Below are positions 9,178 to 18,148 of a stretch of 64,000 nt of DNA, piece after piece; the stretch's first letter is position 1, and each line of letters starts with the position of its first letter. The notes under the pieces are model-generated. The model was not told where the DNA came from. It worked only from the letters and a program-made list of their open reading frames with translations, and did not search any database. The DNA is from CAYLRY01 sp964386535 (GTDB lineage: Bacteria > Chloroflexota > Dehalococcoidia > Dehalococcoidales > UBA3254): positions 9,920 to 73,919 of the forward strand of contig CAYLRY010000009.1 of NCBI GenBank assembly GCA_964386535.1, in the 5' to 3' direction. The position numbers were made by a program, and so were the translations under genes.

Positions 9178-9543
9178 ATGAAGATTAAGACGCTACTTTC
9201 AGGGTTATTCCTGTGCTTATCCCTTTCATTGGTCTTGACAGGCTGTATCACAGCCTCTGACCAAACAGAGTCCTCAGATACTTTCAATTGGACTGCTGTG
9301 GTAATGGTAATCATTTTATTACTTCTGTTATATTTTCTCATAATCAGACCTCAAAATAGCCGCCGCAAAGAACAGCAAAAGTTATTATCAGAACTTAAGC
9401 CTGGAGACCAGGTCATAGCGGCTGGTGGAATATATGGTGAAGTAGATAGTATAAGCGAAGAATCTGTGGTTATTAAAGTTGAATCAGGTGCTAAAATAAG
9501 GGTTATGAAACAGGGTTTGATGATTAAGCGATCCCAGCCATAA
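9178..9543 (+). CDS. yajC: Preprotein translocase subunit YajC, lipoprotein-like variant
   Basis: This 121-residue protein matches YajC, the SecDF-associated accessory subunit of the Sec translocon: one transmembrane helix (about 38-57) ending in YFLIIRPQ, then a small basic domain with LKPGDQVIAAGGIYG. Unusually, an N-terminal signal peptide precedes the helix, with a lipobox LTGC (C23). If processed, the protein would be lipid-anchored and also span the membrane. A GGA-containing SD lies upstream of ATG 9178. secD and secF are not next to it. Confidence 0.88.
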   Translation: MKIKTLLSGLFLCLSLSLVLTGCITASDQTESSDTFNWTAVVMVIILLLLLYFLIIRPQNSRRKEQQKLLSELKPGDQVIAAGGIYGEVDSISEESVVIKVESGAKIRVMKQGLMIKRSQP

Positions 9544-9658
9544 ATATATAATATTATATCTACATAATTAATATTATTTTGATCTTGTATTTATTTCTGT
9601 CCTTATTTCAGTTACAGAAATTCTGCAAAGCGTTTCTCTCTAAAATCCGCCTTCTAAC

Positions 9659-9705
9659 GAAGCTAACAGAGTCTGAGGATTTTCACCAAATTGGTGTAGA
9701 AACCT
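9659..9705 (+). repeat. Dispersed intergenic repeat, copy 1
   Basis: A stretch of about 47 bases in the yajC-argF gap resembles the reverse complement of 28187-28234. The core is GGATTTTCACCAAAT, two different bases, then GTG.AGAAACCT; the flanking AAGCTAA and GAG also match, with a 2-base length difference. By eye the identity is about 80%. Only the core is shared, so the ends are undefined. Confidence 0.4.
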
Positions 9706-9730
9706 CACTCCCATTTAAGGCTAACAGATA

Positions 9731-10054
9731 GTGAAAATTGGTCTCTGCGCTGCTGTTGACAAATACTTTCTTATCACTTCAGAATACTCGTTAGCTGACA
9801 ACAGGCTGGTGTGTTTTAATACAGGAGGATCTCAAGGCCAATCCATATTGGAAGATGACTCCGATGAAGCCTTGATAAATCGCCTGATGAAAACCAGCTC
9901 GGGCGGCAGCATCAGAAAGAAAATGTTAAAAGTGTTCTCCAGGGATGATCTGAAAAAGATGGTTAAGAAGCTTCCAAAGCCCACTTTCGGGCTTATGTTA
10001 CGAAGTAATCCGAAAATTGATAGCAGTTTTCACGAACCAAGTTTAAAAAAATAA
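9731..10054 (+). CDS. Hypothetical protein, 107 residues
   Basis: I do not recognise this ORF. It starts with GTG (ATAGTGAAAATTGG) without a clear Shine-Dalgarno sequence. The first residues MKIGLCAAVDKYFLITSEYS recall the edge strand of the NifX/NifB-type dinitrogenase cofactor fold, but no cofactor motif follows. The C-terminal half is basic and Lys-rich, with two SR/SK-type segments (RKKMLKVFSRDDLKKMVKK), suggesting a helical, perhaps nucleic-acid-binding tail. It sits alone between yajC and argF. It could be a small lineage-specific protein or a spurious ORF. Confidence 0.45.
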   Translation: MKIGLCAAVDKYFLITSEYSLADNRLVCFNTGGSQGQSILEDDSDEALINRLMKTSSGGSIRKKMLKVFSRDDLKKMVKKLPKPTFGLMLRSNPKIDSSFHEPSLKK

Positions 10055-10182
10055 CTGGAAGCCTAAGAATCATCCTTTAGTTAAGGCATAGCTGGTATTC
10101 GCATCTTAAATAACGTCTGAGACATGCAAACTATCTAACCCTGGTTTTAAATGTTATACTATAATTTGAGCAGGAGGAAGCT

Positions 10183-11124
10183 TTGAAAGGGAAGGATTTA
10201 ATCTCTATTACGGATCTGACCAATGAAGAAATCCACATATTGATTGATGAAGCCATCAGTATGAAAAATGGGGGATGGCTATCGATACTGGATAGGAAAG
10301 TCCTGGTCCTTCTATTTGAGAAACCATCGCTCAGGACACGGGTCAGCTTTGAAATAGCCATGAGACAATTGGGCGGGTATACCATTTATCTTTCCCCGGC
10401 TGAGGTAGGTCTGGGAAAACGCGAACCAGCCACAGATGTTGCCTCAGTGCTTTCCCGCTATGTAAACATAATCGCTGCACGGACTTTCTCACACCAGACA
10501 ATTGTGGATCTGGCCCGGTATGCTGACGTACCCGTTATTAACGCACTGGATGATATTGAGCATCCCTGCCAGGCGCTGGCTGACTTGCTGACGATTTATG
10601 AAAAAAAAGGTGAATTTAAAGGCCTTAAAGTAGCTTATATAGGTGACGGTAATAATGTGGCCAACAGTCTGATGCTGGCCTGTACCCTGGTGGGTATCAA
10701 TTTTAGTATAGCATCACCCCAGGGTTATAAAGTACCTGAAAATCTATTAGTCACAGCCAGAGAATTTGCCGCAGACAGCGGAGCAAGTTTGTTATGCACA
10801 GACAAACCAGAAGAGGCAGCCGACAGTGCCGACGTAGTTTATACCGATGTCTGGACCAGTATGGGACAGGAAGCGGAATCCGATATCAGACGTAAGGTCT
10901 TTGCCAGCTACAAGGTGACCCAGCAGATACTGGCTTTAGCTAAAAAAGATGTGCTTTTTATGCATCCGCTACCAGCTCATCATGATGAAGAAGTCAGCCA
11001 GGGAGTGCTTGACAGCCCGCATTCCATAGTATTTGACCAGGCAGAGAATAGAATGCACATACAAAAAGCCATATTAGCGGAAATGCTGGGAGGATTGGAT
11101 ATCATCCTTAGAAGGCATAAATAG
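10183..11124 (+). CDS. argF: Ornithine carbamoyltransferase
   Basis: This 313-residue enzyme transfers the carbamoyl group to ornithine to give citrulline in arginine synthesis. The carbamoyl-phosphate loop is SLRTRVSFE, HPCQALADLLTI is the OTC-type second motif, and DVWTSMGQE identifies an ornithine rather than aspartate enzyme. The ornithine-site motif normally written HCLP reads H261-P262-L263-P264, so the usual Cys is replaced by Pro. The start is TTG at 10183 behind AGGAGGA. A TATAAT (ACTATAATTTG) lies just upstream, but I see no good -35. Confidence 0.93.
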   Translation: MKGKDLISITDLTNEEIHILIDEAISMKNGGWLSILDRKVLVLLFEKPSLRTRVSFEIAMRQLGGYTIYLSPAEVGLGKREPATDVASVLSRYVNIIAARTFSHQTIVDLARYADVPVINALDDIEHPCQALADLLTIYEKKGEFKGLKVAYIGDGNNVANSLMLACTLVGINFSIASPQGYKVPENLLVTAREFAADSGASLLCTDKPEEAADSADVVYTDVWTSMGQEAESDIRRKVFASYKVTQQILALAKKDVLFMHPLPAHHDEEVSQGVLDSPHSIVFDQAENRMHIQKAILAEMLGGLDIILRRHK

Positions 11125-11234
11125 ATCGCAGTTTAAAAAGCGAAAATAAGAATTCCAGGTAAAGAACTTTTTGATTTCAATCAGCATTCTATAATTAATT
11201 AAACTAGGAATATTGGTAAAAGGTATTTATTAAT

Positions 11235-12545
11235 TTGGCTAAACCATTAGTCGCCCTTATCGGAAGACAAAACGTAGGTAAGTCTACCCTGATGAACCGT
11301 ATAGCTGGTAAACCTCTGGCTATTGTAGAAGATCTACCGGGAACTACCCGTGACCGGATATTTACAGAGGTAAATTGGAACGGTGTTGAATTCAGCCTGG
11401 TAGACACGGGAGGTCTGGAATTTACAGAAGAATCAACCATTGCTGCGGGGGTGAGAAAGCAGGCGGAGACTGCCATTGCCGAAGCTGATGTTATTGTTTT
11501 TCTCACCGATGCCAGGGACGGCCTTATATCGGGAGATTATGATGTGGCCGATATGCTGCGCAAAGCGCAAAAGCCGGTTATTCTAGCAGTAAATAAGGTA
11601 GACAGCGAAAAGCGTGAGGCAGAAACTGCTGAATTTTATAAGCTCGGCTTTAAAGATGTACAACCCATAAGCGGCTATCATGGAAGAGGCGTGGCAGAAC
11701 TGCTGGATAAAATAATTTCGTTATTACCACCCCAGCCTCTCATAAAAAAGGATGAGGAGCAAGGTATTCAGGTAGCTATAGTCGGGCGTCCGCATGTAGG
11801 CAAGTCCCTTTTACTAAACCGCCTTTTAGGGGAAGACCGTAGTATTGTGGGCGCTAAACCGGGGACTACCAGGGATGCAATAGACACCAAACTTGACTTT
11901 AATGGCCGAAATGTGATACTTATTGATACGGCTGGTATCAGGCGCCGCGGCAAAATCGAAGCGGGAATCGAGTGGTACAGTGTAATTCGAGCAATGAGAG
12001 CGATTGACCGGGCAGATATTGCCTTACTTTTAATTGATGCTGCGGAGCCGTTAACCGATCAGGATACGCATATAGCCGGCTATATTGATAAGTCCGGAAA
12101 GGGAATTATTATTCTGGTTAACAAATGGGATCTGGTAACTGATAAAAATAAGGACGCTTACAGCGAATATATTCAGAGCCGTTTGAAATTCGCTCCCTGG
12201 GCGCCGATATTATATATTTCAGCAATGACCGGAGAGGGAACCAGGAAGATAATGCCGCTGGTTATACAAATTCATCAGGAGAGAGCTATGCGGATACCTG
12301 ATGCAGACATTGATGCTCTGGTTAAAGAAGCAGTAACAGTACATAACCTGCCTCGTAAAGGTCATAAATTCCTCCACGTATACGGAGCCAATCAGACTGG
12401 CACTCACCCTCCAACTTTCCGGATTCTGGTCAATGATACCAAACTGGTTCATTTCTCATATAAGCGCTTTTTAGAGAATAAAATCCGCGAGGTATATGGT
12501 TTCCGAGGTACTCCGGTCAGGTTACTTTTTAAATCGAGGGGATAA
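11235..12545 (+). CDS. der: Ribosome-assembly GTPase Der
   Basis: This protein of 436 residues contains two tandem GTPase domains and a KH-like C terminus, the defining layout of Der (EngA), which acts in 50S subunit maturation. Domain one has GRQNVGKST, DLPGTTRD, DTGG and NKVD; domain two has GRPHVGKS, DTAGIRRRGK and NKWD. The C terminus runs through the conserved FGTPVR-like region (FRGTPVRLLFKSR). The TTG start gives the standard MAKPLVALIGR opening. plsY begins three bases after the stop. Confidence 0.97.
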   Translation: MAKPLVALIGRQNVGKSTLMNRIAGKPLAIVEDLPGTTRDRIFTEVNWNGVEFSLVDTGGLEFTEESTIAAGVRKQAETAIAEADVIVFLTDARDGLISGDYDVADMLRKAQKPVILAVNKVDSEKREAETAEFYKLGFKDVQPISGYHGRGVAELLDKIISLLPPQPLIKKDEEQGIQVAIVGRPHVGKSLLLNRLLGEDRSIVGAKPGTTRDAIDTKLDFNGRNVILIDTAGIRRRGKIEAGIEWYSVIRAMRAIDRADIALLLIDAAEPLTDQDTHIAGYIDKSGKGIIILVNKWDLVTDKNKDAYSEYIQSRLKFAPWAPILYISAMTGEGTRKIMPLVIQIHQERAMRIPDADIDALVKEAVTVHNLPRKGHKFLHVYGANQTGTHPPTFRILVNDTKLVHFSYKRFLENKIREVYGFRGTPVRLLFKSRG

Positions 12546-12548
12546 TTC

Positions 12549-13235
12549 ATGATAATTGCAAAATTCGTTTTTGTTATATTGGCAGGGTACCTGCTCGGTT
12601 CAATTCCTTTCGGCGTTATTGTGAGCCGCCGTAAAAACAAGGTGGATATCTTGAAATACGGTAGCGGAAAAATGGGTACTACCAATGTATTGCGTACCGC
12701 CGGAGTTAAGGCAGCCGTATTTGTATTAGTAGGAGATCTGGTAAAAGGTATTCTGGCAGTGGTCTTTGCCGGATTGATTTTCGGAAACGATTTTCTGATT
12801 GTGCACAACTTTGGTCTGGGTACCCTGGTCGCTCAGGTACTGGCAGCCCTGGCCGCTGTGGCAGGGCACAACTGGTCTATCTTCCTTAAATTTAAAGGCG
12901 GTAGAGGTGTAGCTACGTTCTTCGGCGGTTTAATCGCTCTTTGCCCTCCGGCAGCTATAGTGGGAGGTGAGGTTCTTATCGTCAGCGCCGGTTTTACCAG
13001 GTATATGTCATTAGGCTCCATTCTCGGTACGATTATGGTATATGTTATTCTGGCCGTTTTAACGGTATTCTATAAATTTCCAGTTGAATATCTAATATAC
13101 TCACTGGTAGGCGGCCTAGTTATTATTATCATGCACCGCGATAATATTAATCGATTGCTAGCAGGTAAGGAACGGAAGCTGGGACAAAAAGCAGAACCTC
13201 TCATCAGTGATTCCGCTACCAACCATAAATTCTAA
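12549..13235 (+). CDS. plsY: Glycerol-3-phosphate acyltransferase PlsY
   Basis: This 228-residue membrane protein transfers acyl groups from acyl-phosphate to glycerol 3-phosphate, the first step of phospholipid synthesis. The three PlsY loops are present: LGSIPFG with YGSGKMGTTN, GHNWSIFLKFKGGRGVAT, and HRDNINRLLAGKE. The usual 'SGN' of motif one reads SGK.GTTN. It has five to seven hydrophobic helices. GAGGGG lies before ATG 12549. gpsA follows three bases after the stop, so the pair supplies and uses glycerol 3-phosphate. Confidence 0.95.
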   Translation: MIIAKFVFVILAGYLLGSIPFGVIVSRRKNKVDILKYGSGKMGTTNVLRTAGVKAAVFVLVGDLVKGILAVVFAGLIFGNDFLIVHNFGLGTLVAQVLAALAAVAGHNWSIFLKFKGGRGVATFFGGLIALCPPAAIVGGEVLIVSAGFTRYMSLGSILGTIMVYVILAVLTVFYKFPVEYLIYSLVGGLVIIIMHRDNINRLLAGKERKLGQKAEPLISDSATNHKF

Positions 13236-13238
13236 TAT

Positions 13239-14306
13239 ATGCCTGAGGCCGCTATCATCGGGAATACTTCCTGGGGCTTGACCCTGGGGATACTCCTGGC
13301 CCGAAAAAATATCAATGTTGGGCTTCTAACCCGAACAGAACAAGAAGCTTGTGAACTTATAAAAAGCCGGTTGCGCTCTAATGGCTTGCATCACTATCCA
13401 ACGCCAGATGGCGAATTCCTATCCAATTTTATAGTAACACACCAACCCCAGGAAGCCATGGCTGGAGTAGCTACTGTAATTTTACCGGTCACTTCACAAA
13501 CCATGCGCCAGAACGTGCGCGAAATCCGCGCCTTTCTGGATGAAAATATGATCATTGTCAGTGCTGCCAAAGGCTTTGAAGTAAATACCAATTTACGCAT
13601 GACACAGGTAATTGCATCCGAAATAGCCTTTTCTTTGCATGGTAATATAGGCGTTATATCCGGGCCTAATCTGGCACGGGAAATTATGCAGGGTCTACCT
13701 GCGGCTACCGTTGCGGCGTCTGAAAATGCCACTGTCAGCCGTAAAATTCAAAGGTTATTTACCACTCCCAATTTGTGTGTATTTACACATTCTGATGTCA
13801 TCGGTGTGGAATTGGGCGGGGCTTTAAAAAATATCATTGCGCTGGGCGCCGGTATGGCAGATGGACTGGGCTACGGTGATAACGCCAAGGCCGCTTTTAT
13901 TACCCGTGGTTTAACTGAAATATCCGCACTGGGAGTAGCCATGGGCGCCAGTCCCCTGACCTTTTCGGGCCTGGCTGGCCTGGGGGATTTGATAGCTACC
14001 TGCACCAGCCCTTTAAGCCGAAACCATTATATGGGTGTGGAACTGACCAGAGGACGTTCAGTACAAGAGATAATGGACGGAATGGAAGGGGTCTCTGAAG
14101 GGGTTTATACCACCAAAGTAGCCTGGACGTTAGCCCGTCAGCGAGGACTGGAGATGCCTATTACTGAGAAGATTTACCGCGTCTTATATGAAGGTCTCAG
14201 TCCTCGAGAAGCTGCTTCCGAGCTGATGCAGGCACCGGTAGAGCATGAGCTTACCGGGCGCAAATGGGAACTTTTCTCTTTTCTCAGGCGCCGAAGATAT
14301 TCTTGA
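13239..14306 (+). CDS. gpsA: Glycerol-3-phosphate dehydrogenase [NAD(P)+]
   Basis: This 355-residue enzyme reduces dihydroxyacetone phosphate to sn-glycerol 3-phosphate for PlsY next door. The Rossmann opening, usually GAGSWGT, reads GNTSWGL. Also present are SAAKGFE, SGPNLAREI, the catalytic-lysine region ELGGALKNIIALGAGMADGLGYG.N.KAA and GLAGLGDLIATC. The C-terminal 23 bases overlap the 3' end of dnaJ on the other strand, a tail-to-tail overlap. Confidence 0.95.
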   Translation: MPEAAIIGNTSWGLTLGILLARKNINVGLLTRTEQEACELIKSRLRSNGLHHYPTPDGEFLSNFIVTHQPQEAMAGVATVILPVTSQTMRQNVREIRAFLDENMIIVSAAKGFEVNTNLRMTQVIASEIAFSLHGNIGVISGPNLAREIMQGLPAATVAASENATVSRKIQRLFTTPNLCVFTHSDVIGVELGGALKNIIALGAGMADGLGYGDNAKAAFITRGLTEISALGVAMGASPLTFSGLAGLGDLIATCTSPLSRNHYMGVELTRGRSVQEIMDGMEGVSEGVYTTKVAWTLARQRGLEMPITEKIYRVLYEGLSPREAASELMQAPVEHELTGRKWELFSFLRRRRYS

Positions 14307-15408
14307 AGGCATCCATCCAGCCCTTCCATTTATCACCGGAGGGCATATTAGATGGGGTAAAAGTCTCTGCCAGTTCCTTTAACAGTTTGCGTTGTTTATC
14401 AGTAAGTGAATCAGGCACAACCACCACCAATACTACAACAAGATCGCCCCTGCCTCCCCTTTTCAAATGAGTAATACCCTGGCCTTTGAGACGGATGATC
14501 TTTCCAGTCTGACTGCCTGCTGGGATTTTTATTCTGGTTTTTCCTGAGAGACTGGGAATTTCCACCTCATCGCCCAGAGCTGCCTGCGGAAAATTCAGAG
14601 CTAATTCATAAATAATATCGTCTTCACGGCGTAAGAAGCAAGAATGTGGTTTAACATTAAGTTTAATATACAGATCACCGGAAGGTCCACCCCGGCTGCC
14701 GGCATCTCCTTCCCCGCGAAGAATAATCTGGGCCCCATCATCCACACCGGCGGGAATTTTCACATCCAGGGAGCGTTCAACCCGTTCCTTACCGCTGCCT
14801 TTACATTGTGGGCAGGAATCCGTAATGATAGTACCTTCGCCCCGACATCTGCTGCAAGTGGTAACATTGGTAAAACGGCCGAAAACGCTTTGCTGAACCC
14901 TGCGGATCTGACCAGCGCCGTTGCAATTGGGGCAGCGCACCGGCTGGCTGCCCGGCTTAGACCCTGTGCCATGACACAGCGTACAATTCTCAATGTGAGA
15001 GATTTTAATATTTTTCTCAGTTCCGAAAGCCGCTTCTTCAAATTCAATAGTCAGGGAGATTTGAAGATCAGAGCCCTGGCGGGGCCCCTGGCTGGTGGCC
15101 GTGGTAGCACCACCGAAAAAGGCATCAAAAATATCTCCGAAACCGCTAAACTCCATACCGCTAAAACCACGGTTAAACCCGCCTTCTATACCGGCATGAC
15201 CATAACGGTCATAGGTAGCTCTTTTATCCGGGTTTGAGAGCACTTCGTAGGCTTCATTGATTTCTTTAAAAGCTTCTCCCGAGTGGTCTTCCTTATTATG
15301 ATCTGGATGGTATTTAAAAGCCAGCTTACGGAAAGCTTTTTTTATGTCTTCATCATTGGCATTTCGGTCTATACCCAAAATTTCATAGTAGTCACGTTTA
15401 GAGGACAT
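14284..15408 (-). CDS. dnaJ: Chaperone DnaJ (class I)
   Basis: This 374-residue co-chaperone stimulates DnaK ATPase and binds unfolded substrates. It has a J domain with HPD (KYHPDHNK), a Gly/Phe-rich linker, four zinc-finger repeats (CTLCHGTG, CPNCNGAG, CSRCRGEG, CPQCKGSG) and the two C-terminal beta domains. The frame can start at GTG 15414, but ATG 15408 gives MSSKRDYYEILG, the normal J-domain opening, so I use that. dnaJ is separated from dnaK by a terminator and its own promoter-like sequence. Confidence 0.96.
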   Translation of the reverse strand: MSSKRDYYEILGIDRNANDEDIKKAFRKLAFKYHPDHNKEDHSGEAFKEINEAYEVLSNPDKRATYDRYGHAGIEGGFNRGFSGMEFSGFGDIFDAFFGGATTATSQGPRQGSDLQISLTIEFEEAAFGTEKNIKISHIENCTLCHGTGSKPGSQPVRCPNCNGAGQIRRVQQSVFGRFTNVTTCSRCRGEGTIITDSCPQCKGSGKERVERSLDVKIPAGVDDGAQIILRGEGDAGSRGGPSGDLYIKLNVKPHSCFLRREDDIIYELALNFPQAALGDEVEIPSLSGKTRIKIPAGSQTGKIIRLKGQGITHLKRGGRGDLVVVLVVVVPDSLTDKQRKLLKELAETFTPSNMPSGDKWKGWMDAFKNIFGA

Positions 15409-15568
15409 ATTCACTCAACCTGTCAAAAAAATTATTCCATTTTGAAAATCAAAATTAGAATAAAAATGTTTTGAAAACTACAAATTTCAAACCGCTTATT
15501 CGCACATGCTCACATTTAAAAATGATCAACCTACTCCATAACACATTGTAGTATTGGCCATCTTATCT

Positions 15569-15597
15569 AGTATAGCATTTTGCCTGTCCTGATTGAA
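15569..15597 (-). promoter_or_regulatory. Candidate dnaJ promoter
   Basis: On the minus strand a TATACT -10 (15569-15574) lies 17 bases downstream of a weak TTCAAT -35 (15592-15597). It sits between the dnaK terminator and dnaJ, leaving a leader of about 155 bases. No CIRCE copy is seen here. Confidence 0.4.
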
Positions 15598-15610
15598 GCT
15601 GCCGAGTTGA

Positions 15611-15643
15611 AATAATAAGGCTCCCTGAGGGAGCCTTATTATT
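15611..15643 (-). terminator. Intrinsic terminator after dnaK
   Basis: A perfect inverted repeat with 15-base arms (15611-15625 and 15629-15643) and a 3-base loop lies 15 bases past the dnaK stop. The stem has a GGCTCCC core and AT-rich base ending in TTATTATT, so the minus-strand transcript ends with a U-rich arm. The symmetry would also let it work on the plus strand. Confidence 0.85.
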
Positions 15644-15657
15644 AAAAATGGCTGACG

Positions 15658-17595
15658 TTAAACCTCACGGAATTCGCCTTCCACTGTACCCTGACCACCC
15701 TGTCCCCCAGGAGGCGGCTCCTGGCCGCCGGGTTGCCCACCGGCGCTTCCGCCAGGAGGTGGAGGTTGCTGCTGGCGCTGCTGCTGATAAACCGCCTGAC
15801 CGATTTTTTGCAGGGCGGCATTCAAATCATCAGTAGCTGTCTTCATACTCTGTGTGTTATTTGCCTGTATTGCGGAACGTAGCGCTGCGATCTTACCTTC
15901 TACTTCACTATTTAAATCAGCAGGGATTTTCTCTTTATTATCCCTCAGCATCTTTTCAGCAGTGTAAGCTAATGTATCCGCCGTATTGCGCACCTCGGCT
16001 TCTTCTTTGCGGCGGGCATCTTCAGCCGCATGGGAAGCTGCTTCCTGCTGCATTCTTTCAATATCTTCTTTCTTAAGACCACTGGAAGCAGTGATAGTAA
16101 TCTTCTGCTCACGTCCGGTGCCTTTATCTACAGCTTTAACATTTAAAATACCGTTTGCATCAATATCAAAGGTAACTTCAATCTGCGGCATGCCTCTGGG
16201 CGCAGGCAGGATACCGTCCAGCATGAAACGTCCCAGGGTCCGGTTATCAGCGGCCATAGGTCTTTCACCCTGAAGAACGTGTATCTCCACACTGGGCTGA
16301 TTATCCGCCGCAGTGCTGAAAACCTGGCTCTTGGAAGTAGGAATAGTGGTATTGCGGGGAATCAACGGCGTGGCTACACCACCCAGCGTCTCAATACCCA
16401 GGGTCAGAGGGGTCACATCCAGCAGCAGCACATCTTTTACTTCTCCCTTAAGGACTCCGCCCTGAATGGCAGCTCCGATAGAGACCACCTCTTCCGGGTT
16501 AACGCCCCGGTTGGGTTCCTTATTAAAGAACTGTTTGACCTTCTGCTGAACCAGCGGCATGCGGGTCTGCGAGCCAACCAGAATAACCTCATTCAACTGG
16601 GCTGCCGTTAATCCTGCATCGGTTAGAGCCTGCTTGCACGGACCCAGTGTCTTTTCCACCAGGTCCATCACCAGTTGCTCCAGTTTGGCTTTAGTGAGTG
16701 TTATGTTAAGATGTTTAGGGCCGGAGGCGTCGGCAGTAATAAAAGGCAGGTTGATGTCCGTCTGTTGCACGCTGGATAACTCGATCTTGGCTTTTTCGGC
16801 AGCTTCCTTAAGTCTCTGTAAAGCCATACGGTCCTGGCGCAAATCAATACCCTGATCTTTTTTAAACTCGTCTGCCAGCCAGTCCATTATTCTCTGGTCG
16901 AAATCTTCACCGCCCAGATGAGTATCACCGGCAGTGGATTTGACCTGAAAGGTCCCTTCACCAAGTTCCAGGATCGAGACATCGAAGGTACCGCCACCCA
17001 GGTCATAGACCACCACGGTCTCTTCTTTTTTCTTATCCAGGCCGTAGGCTAGAGCAGCCGCCGTAGGCTCATTGATTATTCTCAAGACATTCAGTCCGGC
17101 AATAGTCCCAGCATCCTTGGTTGCCTGACGCTGGCTGTCATTAAAATAAGCAGGTACGGTAATAACGGCTTCGGTAACCTTCTCTCCCAGGTATGATTCG
17201 GCATCAGCCTTTAGTTTTTGCAGGATCATGGCTGATATCTCCGGAGGGCTGTAATCTTTACCCCCCATGGTAACCCGTACCTCATTATTTGGGCCGCGAA
17301 TTACTTTATATGTCTTTCGCCTGGCGTCCTCTTCTACCGGGAGTTCACGCCCTGCGGGTTCGCCCCACTTTCTACCCATAAAACGCTTGATGGCATAAAT
17401 TGTATTTTCAGGGTTAACAATGGCCTGCCGTTTTGCCAGCATACCCACAAGGCGTTCACCAGTTTTGCTCACAGCCACTACTGATGGAAGCGCTCGGGTA
17501 CCATCTGAAGTGGTTATCACCACCGGTTCTCCGCCTTGCATAACTGACACTACACTCTTGGTAGTGCCCAGATCAATCCCAACCACTTTTGACAT
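15658..17595 (-). CDS. dnaK: Chaperone DnaK (Hsp70)
   Basis: This 645-residue Hsp70 has the actin-like ATPase domain (GIDLGTTKSVV at the start, VPAYFNDSQRQATKDAG, YDLGGGTFDVSIL), the substrate domain and a helical lid ending in a Gln/Pro/Gly-rich tail with an EFREV end, as usual for bacterial DnaK (normally EEV..K). ATG 17595 follows AAGGAGGAG. It is the last gene of hrcA-grpE-dnaK, 21 bases after grpE, and is followed by a strong hairpin. Confidence 0.98.
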   Translation of the reverse strand: MSKVVGIDLGTTKSVVSVMQGGEPVVITTSDGTRALPSVVAVSKTGERLVGMLAKRQAIVNPENTIYAIKRFMGRKWGEPAGRELPVEEDARRKTYKVIRGPNNEVRVTMGGKDYSPPEISAMILQKLKADAESYLGEKVTEAVITVPAYFNDSQRQATKDAGTIAGLNVLRIINEPTAAALAYGLDKKKEETVVVYDLGGGTFDVSILELGEGTFQVKSTAGDTHLGGEDFDQRIMDWLADEFKKDQGIDLRQDRMALQRLKEAAEKAKIELSSVQQTDINLPFITADASGPKHLNITLTKAKLEQLVMDLVEKTLGPCKQALTDAGLTAAQLNEVILVGSQTRMPLVQQKVKQFFNKEPNRGVNPEEVVSIGAAIQGGVLKGEVKDVLLLDVTPLTLGIETLGGVATPLIPRNTTIPTSKSQVFSTAADNQPSVEIHVLQGERPMAADNRTLGRFMLDGILPAPRGMPQIEVTFDIDANGILNVKAVDKGTGREQKITITASSGLKKEDIERMQQEAASHAAEDARRKEEAEVRNTADTLAYTAEKMLRDNKEKIPADLNSEVEGKIAALRSAIQANNTQSMKTATDDLNAALQKIGQAVYQQQRQQQPPPPGGSAGGQPGGQEPPPGGQGGQGTVEGEFREV

Positions 17596-17616
17596 GTATT
17601 TCTCCTCCTTAATAGG

Positions 17617-18138
17617 CTATTCTTCGCCACTACCTACGATTACTTTGGCCGGGCAAATAACCTTCTCATTTAATTTATAGCCCGGCTGCATCTCCAATAC
17701 TACAATATCTTTTTTACCTTTTCCGCTGGCCATCGCTTCCATGCAACGGGGATCAAATTCTTCACCCAGGGCTTTAATGCAGGTCACGCCCTGCTTCTCC
17801 AGGGTGTCCTGTAATTTTTTATCGATCAGTTTAAATCCTTCTACCCATTTATTTTGACTATCTTCAGGCGGGATAGCAGCTAGAGCACGCCTGAAATCAT
17901 CTATCACAGGCAGAAGGTTAAGCAGAAGGTTAGCATTGGCGTATTTACAGGTTTCTACTTTCTCCTGTTCAGTATAGCGCTTGAAATTTATAAAATCAGC
18001 CTGAGATCTCTGCCATTTGGCTAAATACTCTTCACTTTTTGCTTTTTCTTCAGCCAGGGCTTTTTTCAAATCTTCGATATTGTCCGTAACTATGTTTTCG
18101 TTTGCTTTATCATTTTCTTTGATGTCCGGTTGTCCCAT
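17617..18138 (-). CDS. grpE: Nucleotide exchange factor GrpE
   Basis: This 173-residue protein releases ADP from DnaK. It has a charged N-terminal coiled coil (about 20-65), then LLPVIDDFRRAL and the C-terminal beta domain with EFDP..MEAM and VICPAKVIVG. An upstream in-frame start exists, but ATG 18138 is preceded by AAGGGGAG and gives MGQPDIKEND, so I choose it; it begins 10 bases after the hrcA stop. Expression should follow the CIRCE-controlled promoter of hrcA. Confidence 0.95.
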   Translation of the reverse strand: MGQPDIKENDKANENIVTDNIEDLKKALAEEKAKSEEYLAKWQRSQADFINFKRYTEQEKVETCKYANANLLLNLLPVIDDFRRALAAIPPEDSQNKWVEGFKLIDKKLQDTLEKQGVTCIKALGEEFDPRCMEAMASGKGKKDIVVLEMQPGYKLNEKVICPAKVIVGSGEE

Positions 18139-18148
18139 CACACTCCCC

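Noticed and set aside
14644..15237. 197-residue plus-strand ORF inside dnaJ
   Set aside because: It is antisense to a well-conserved gene and shows no recognisable domain.
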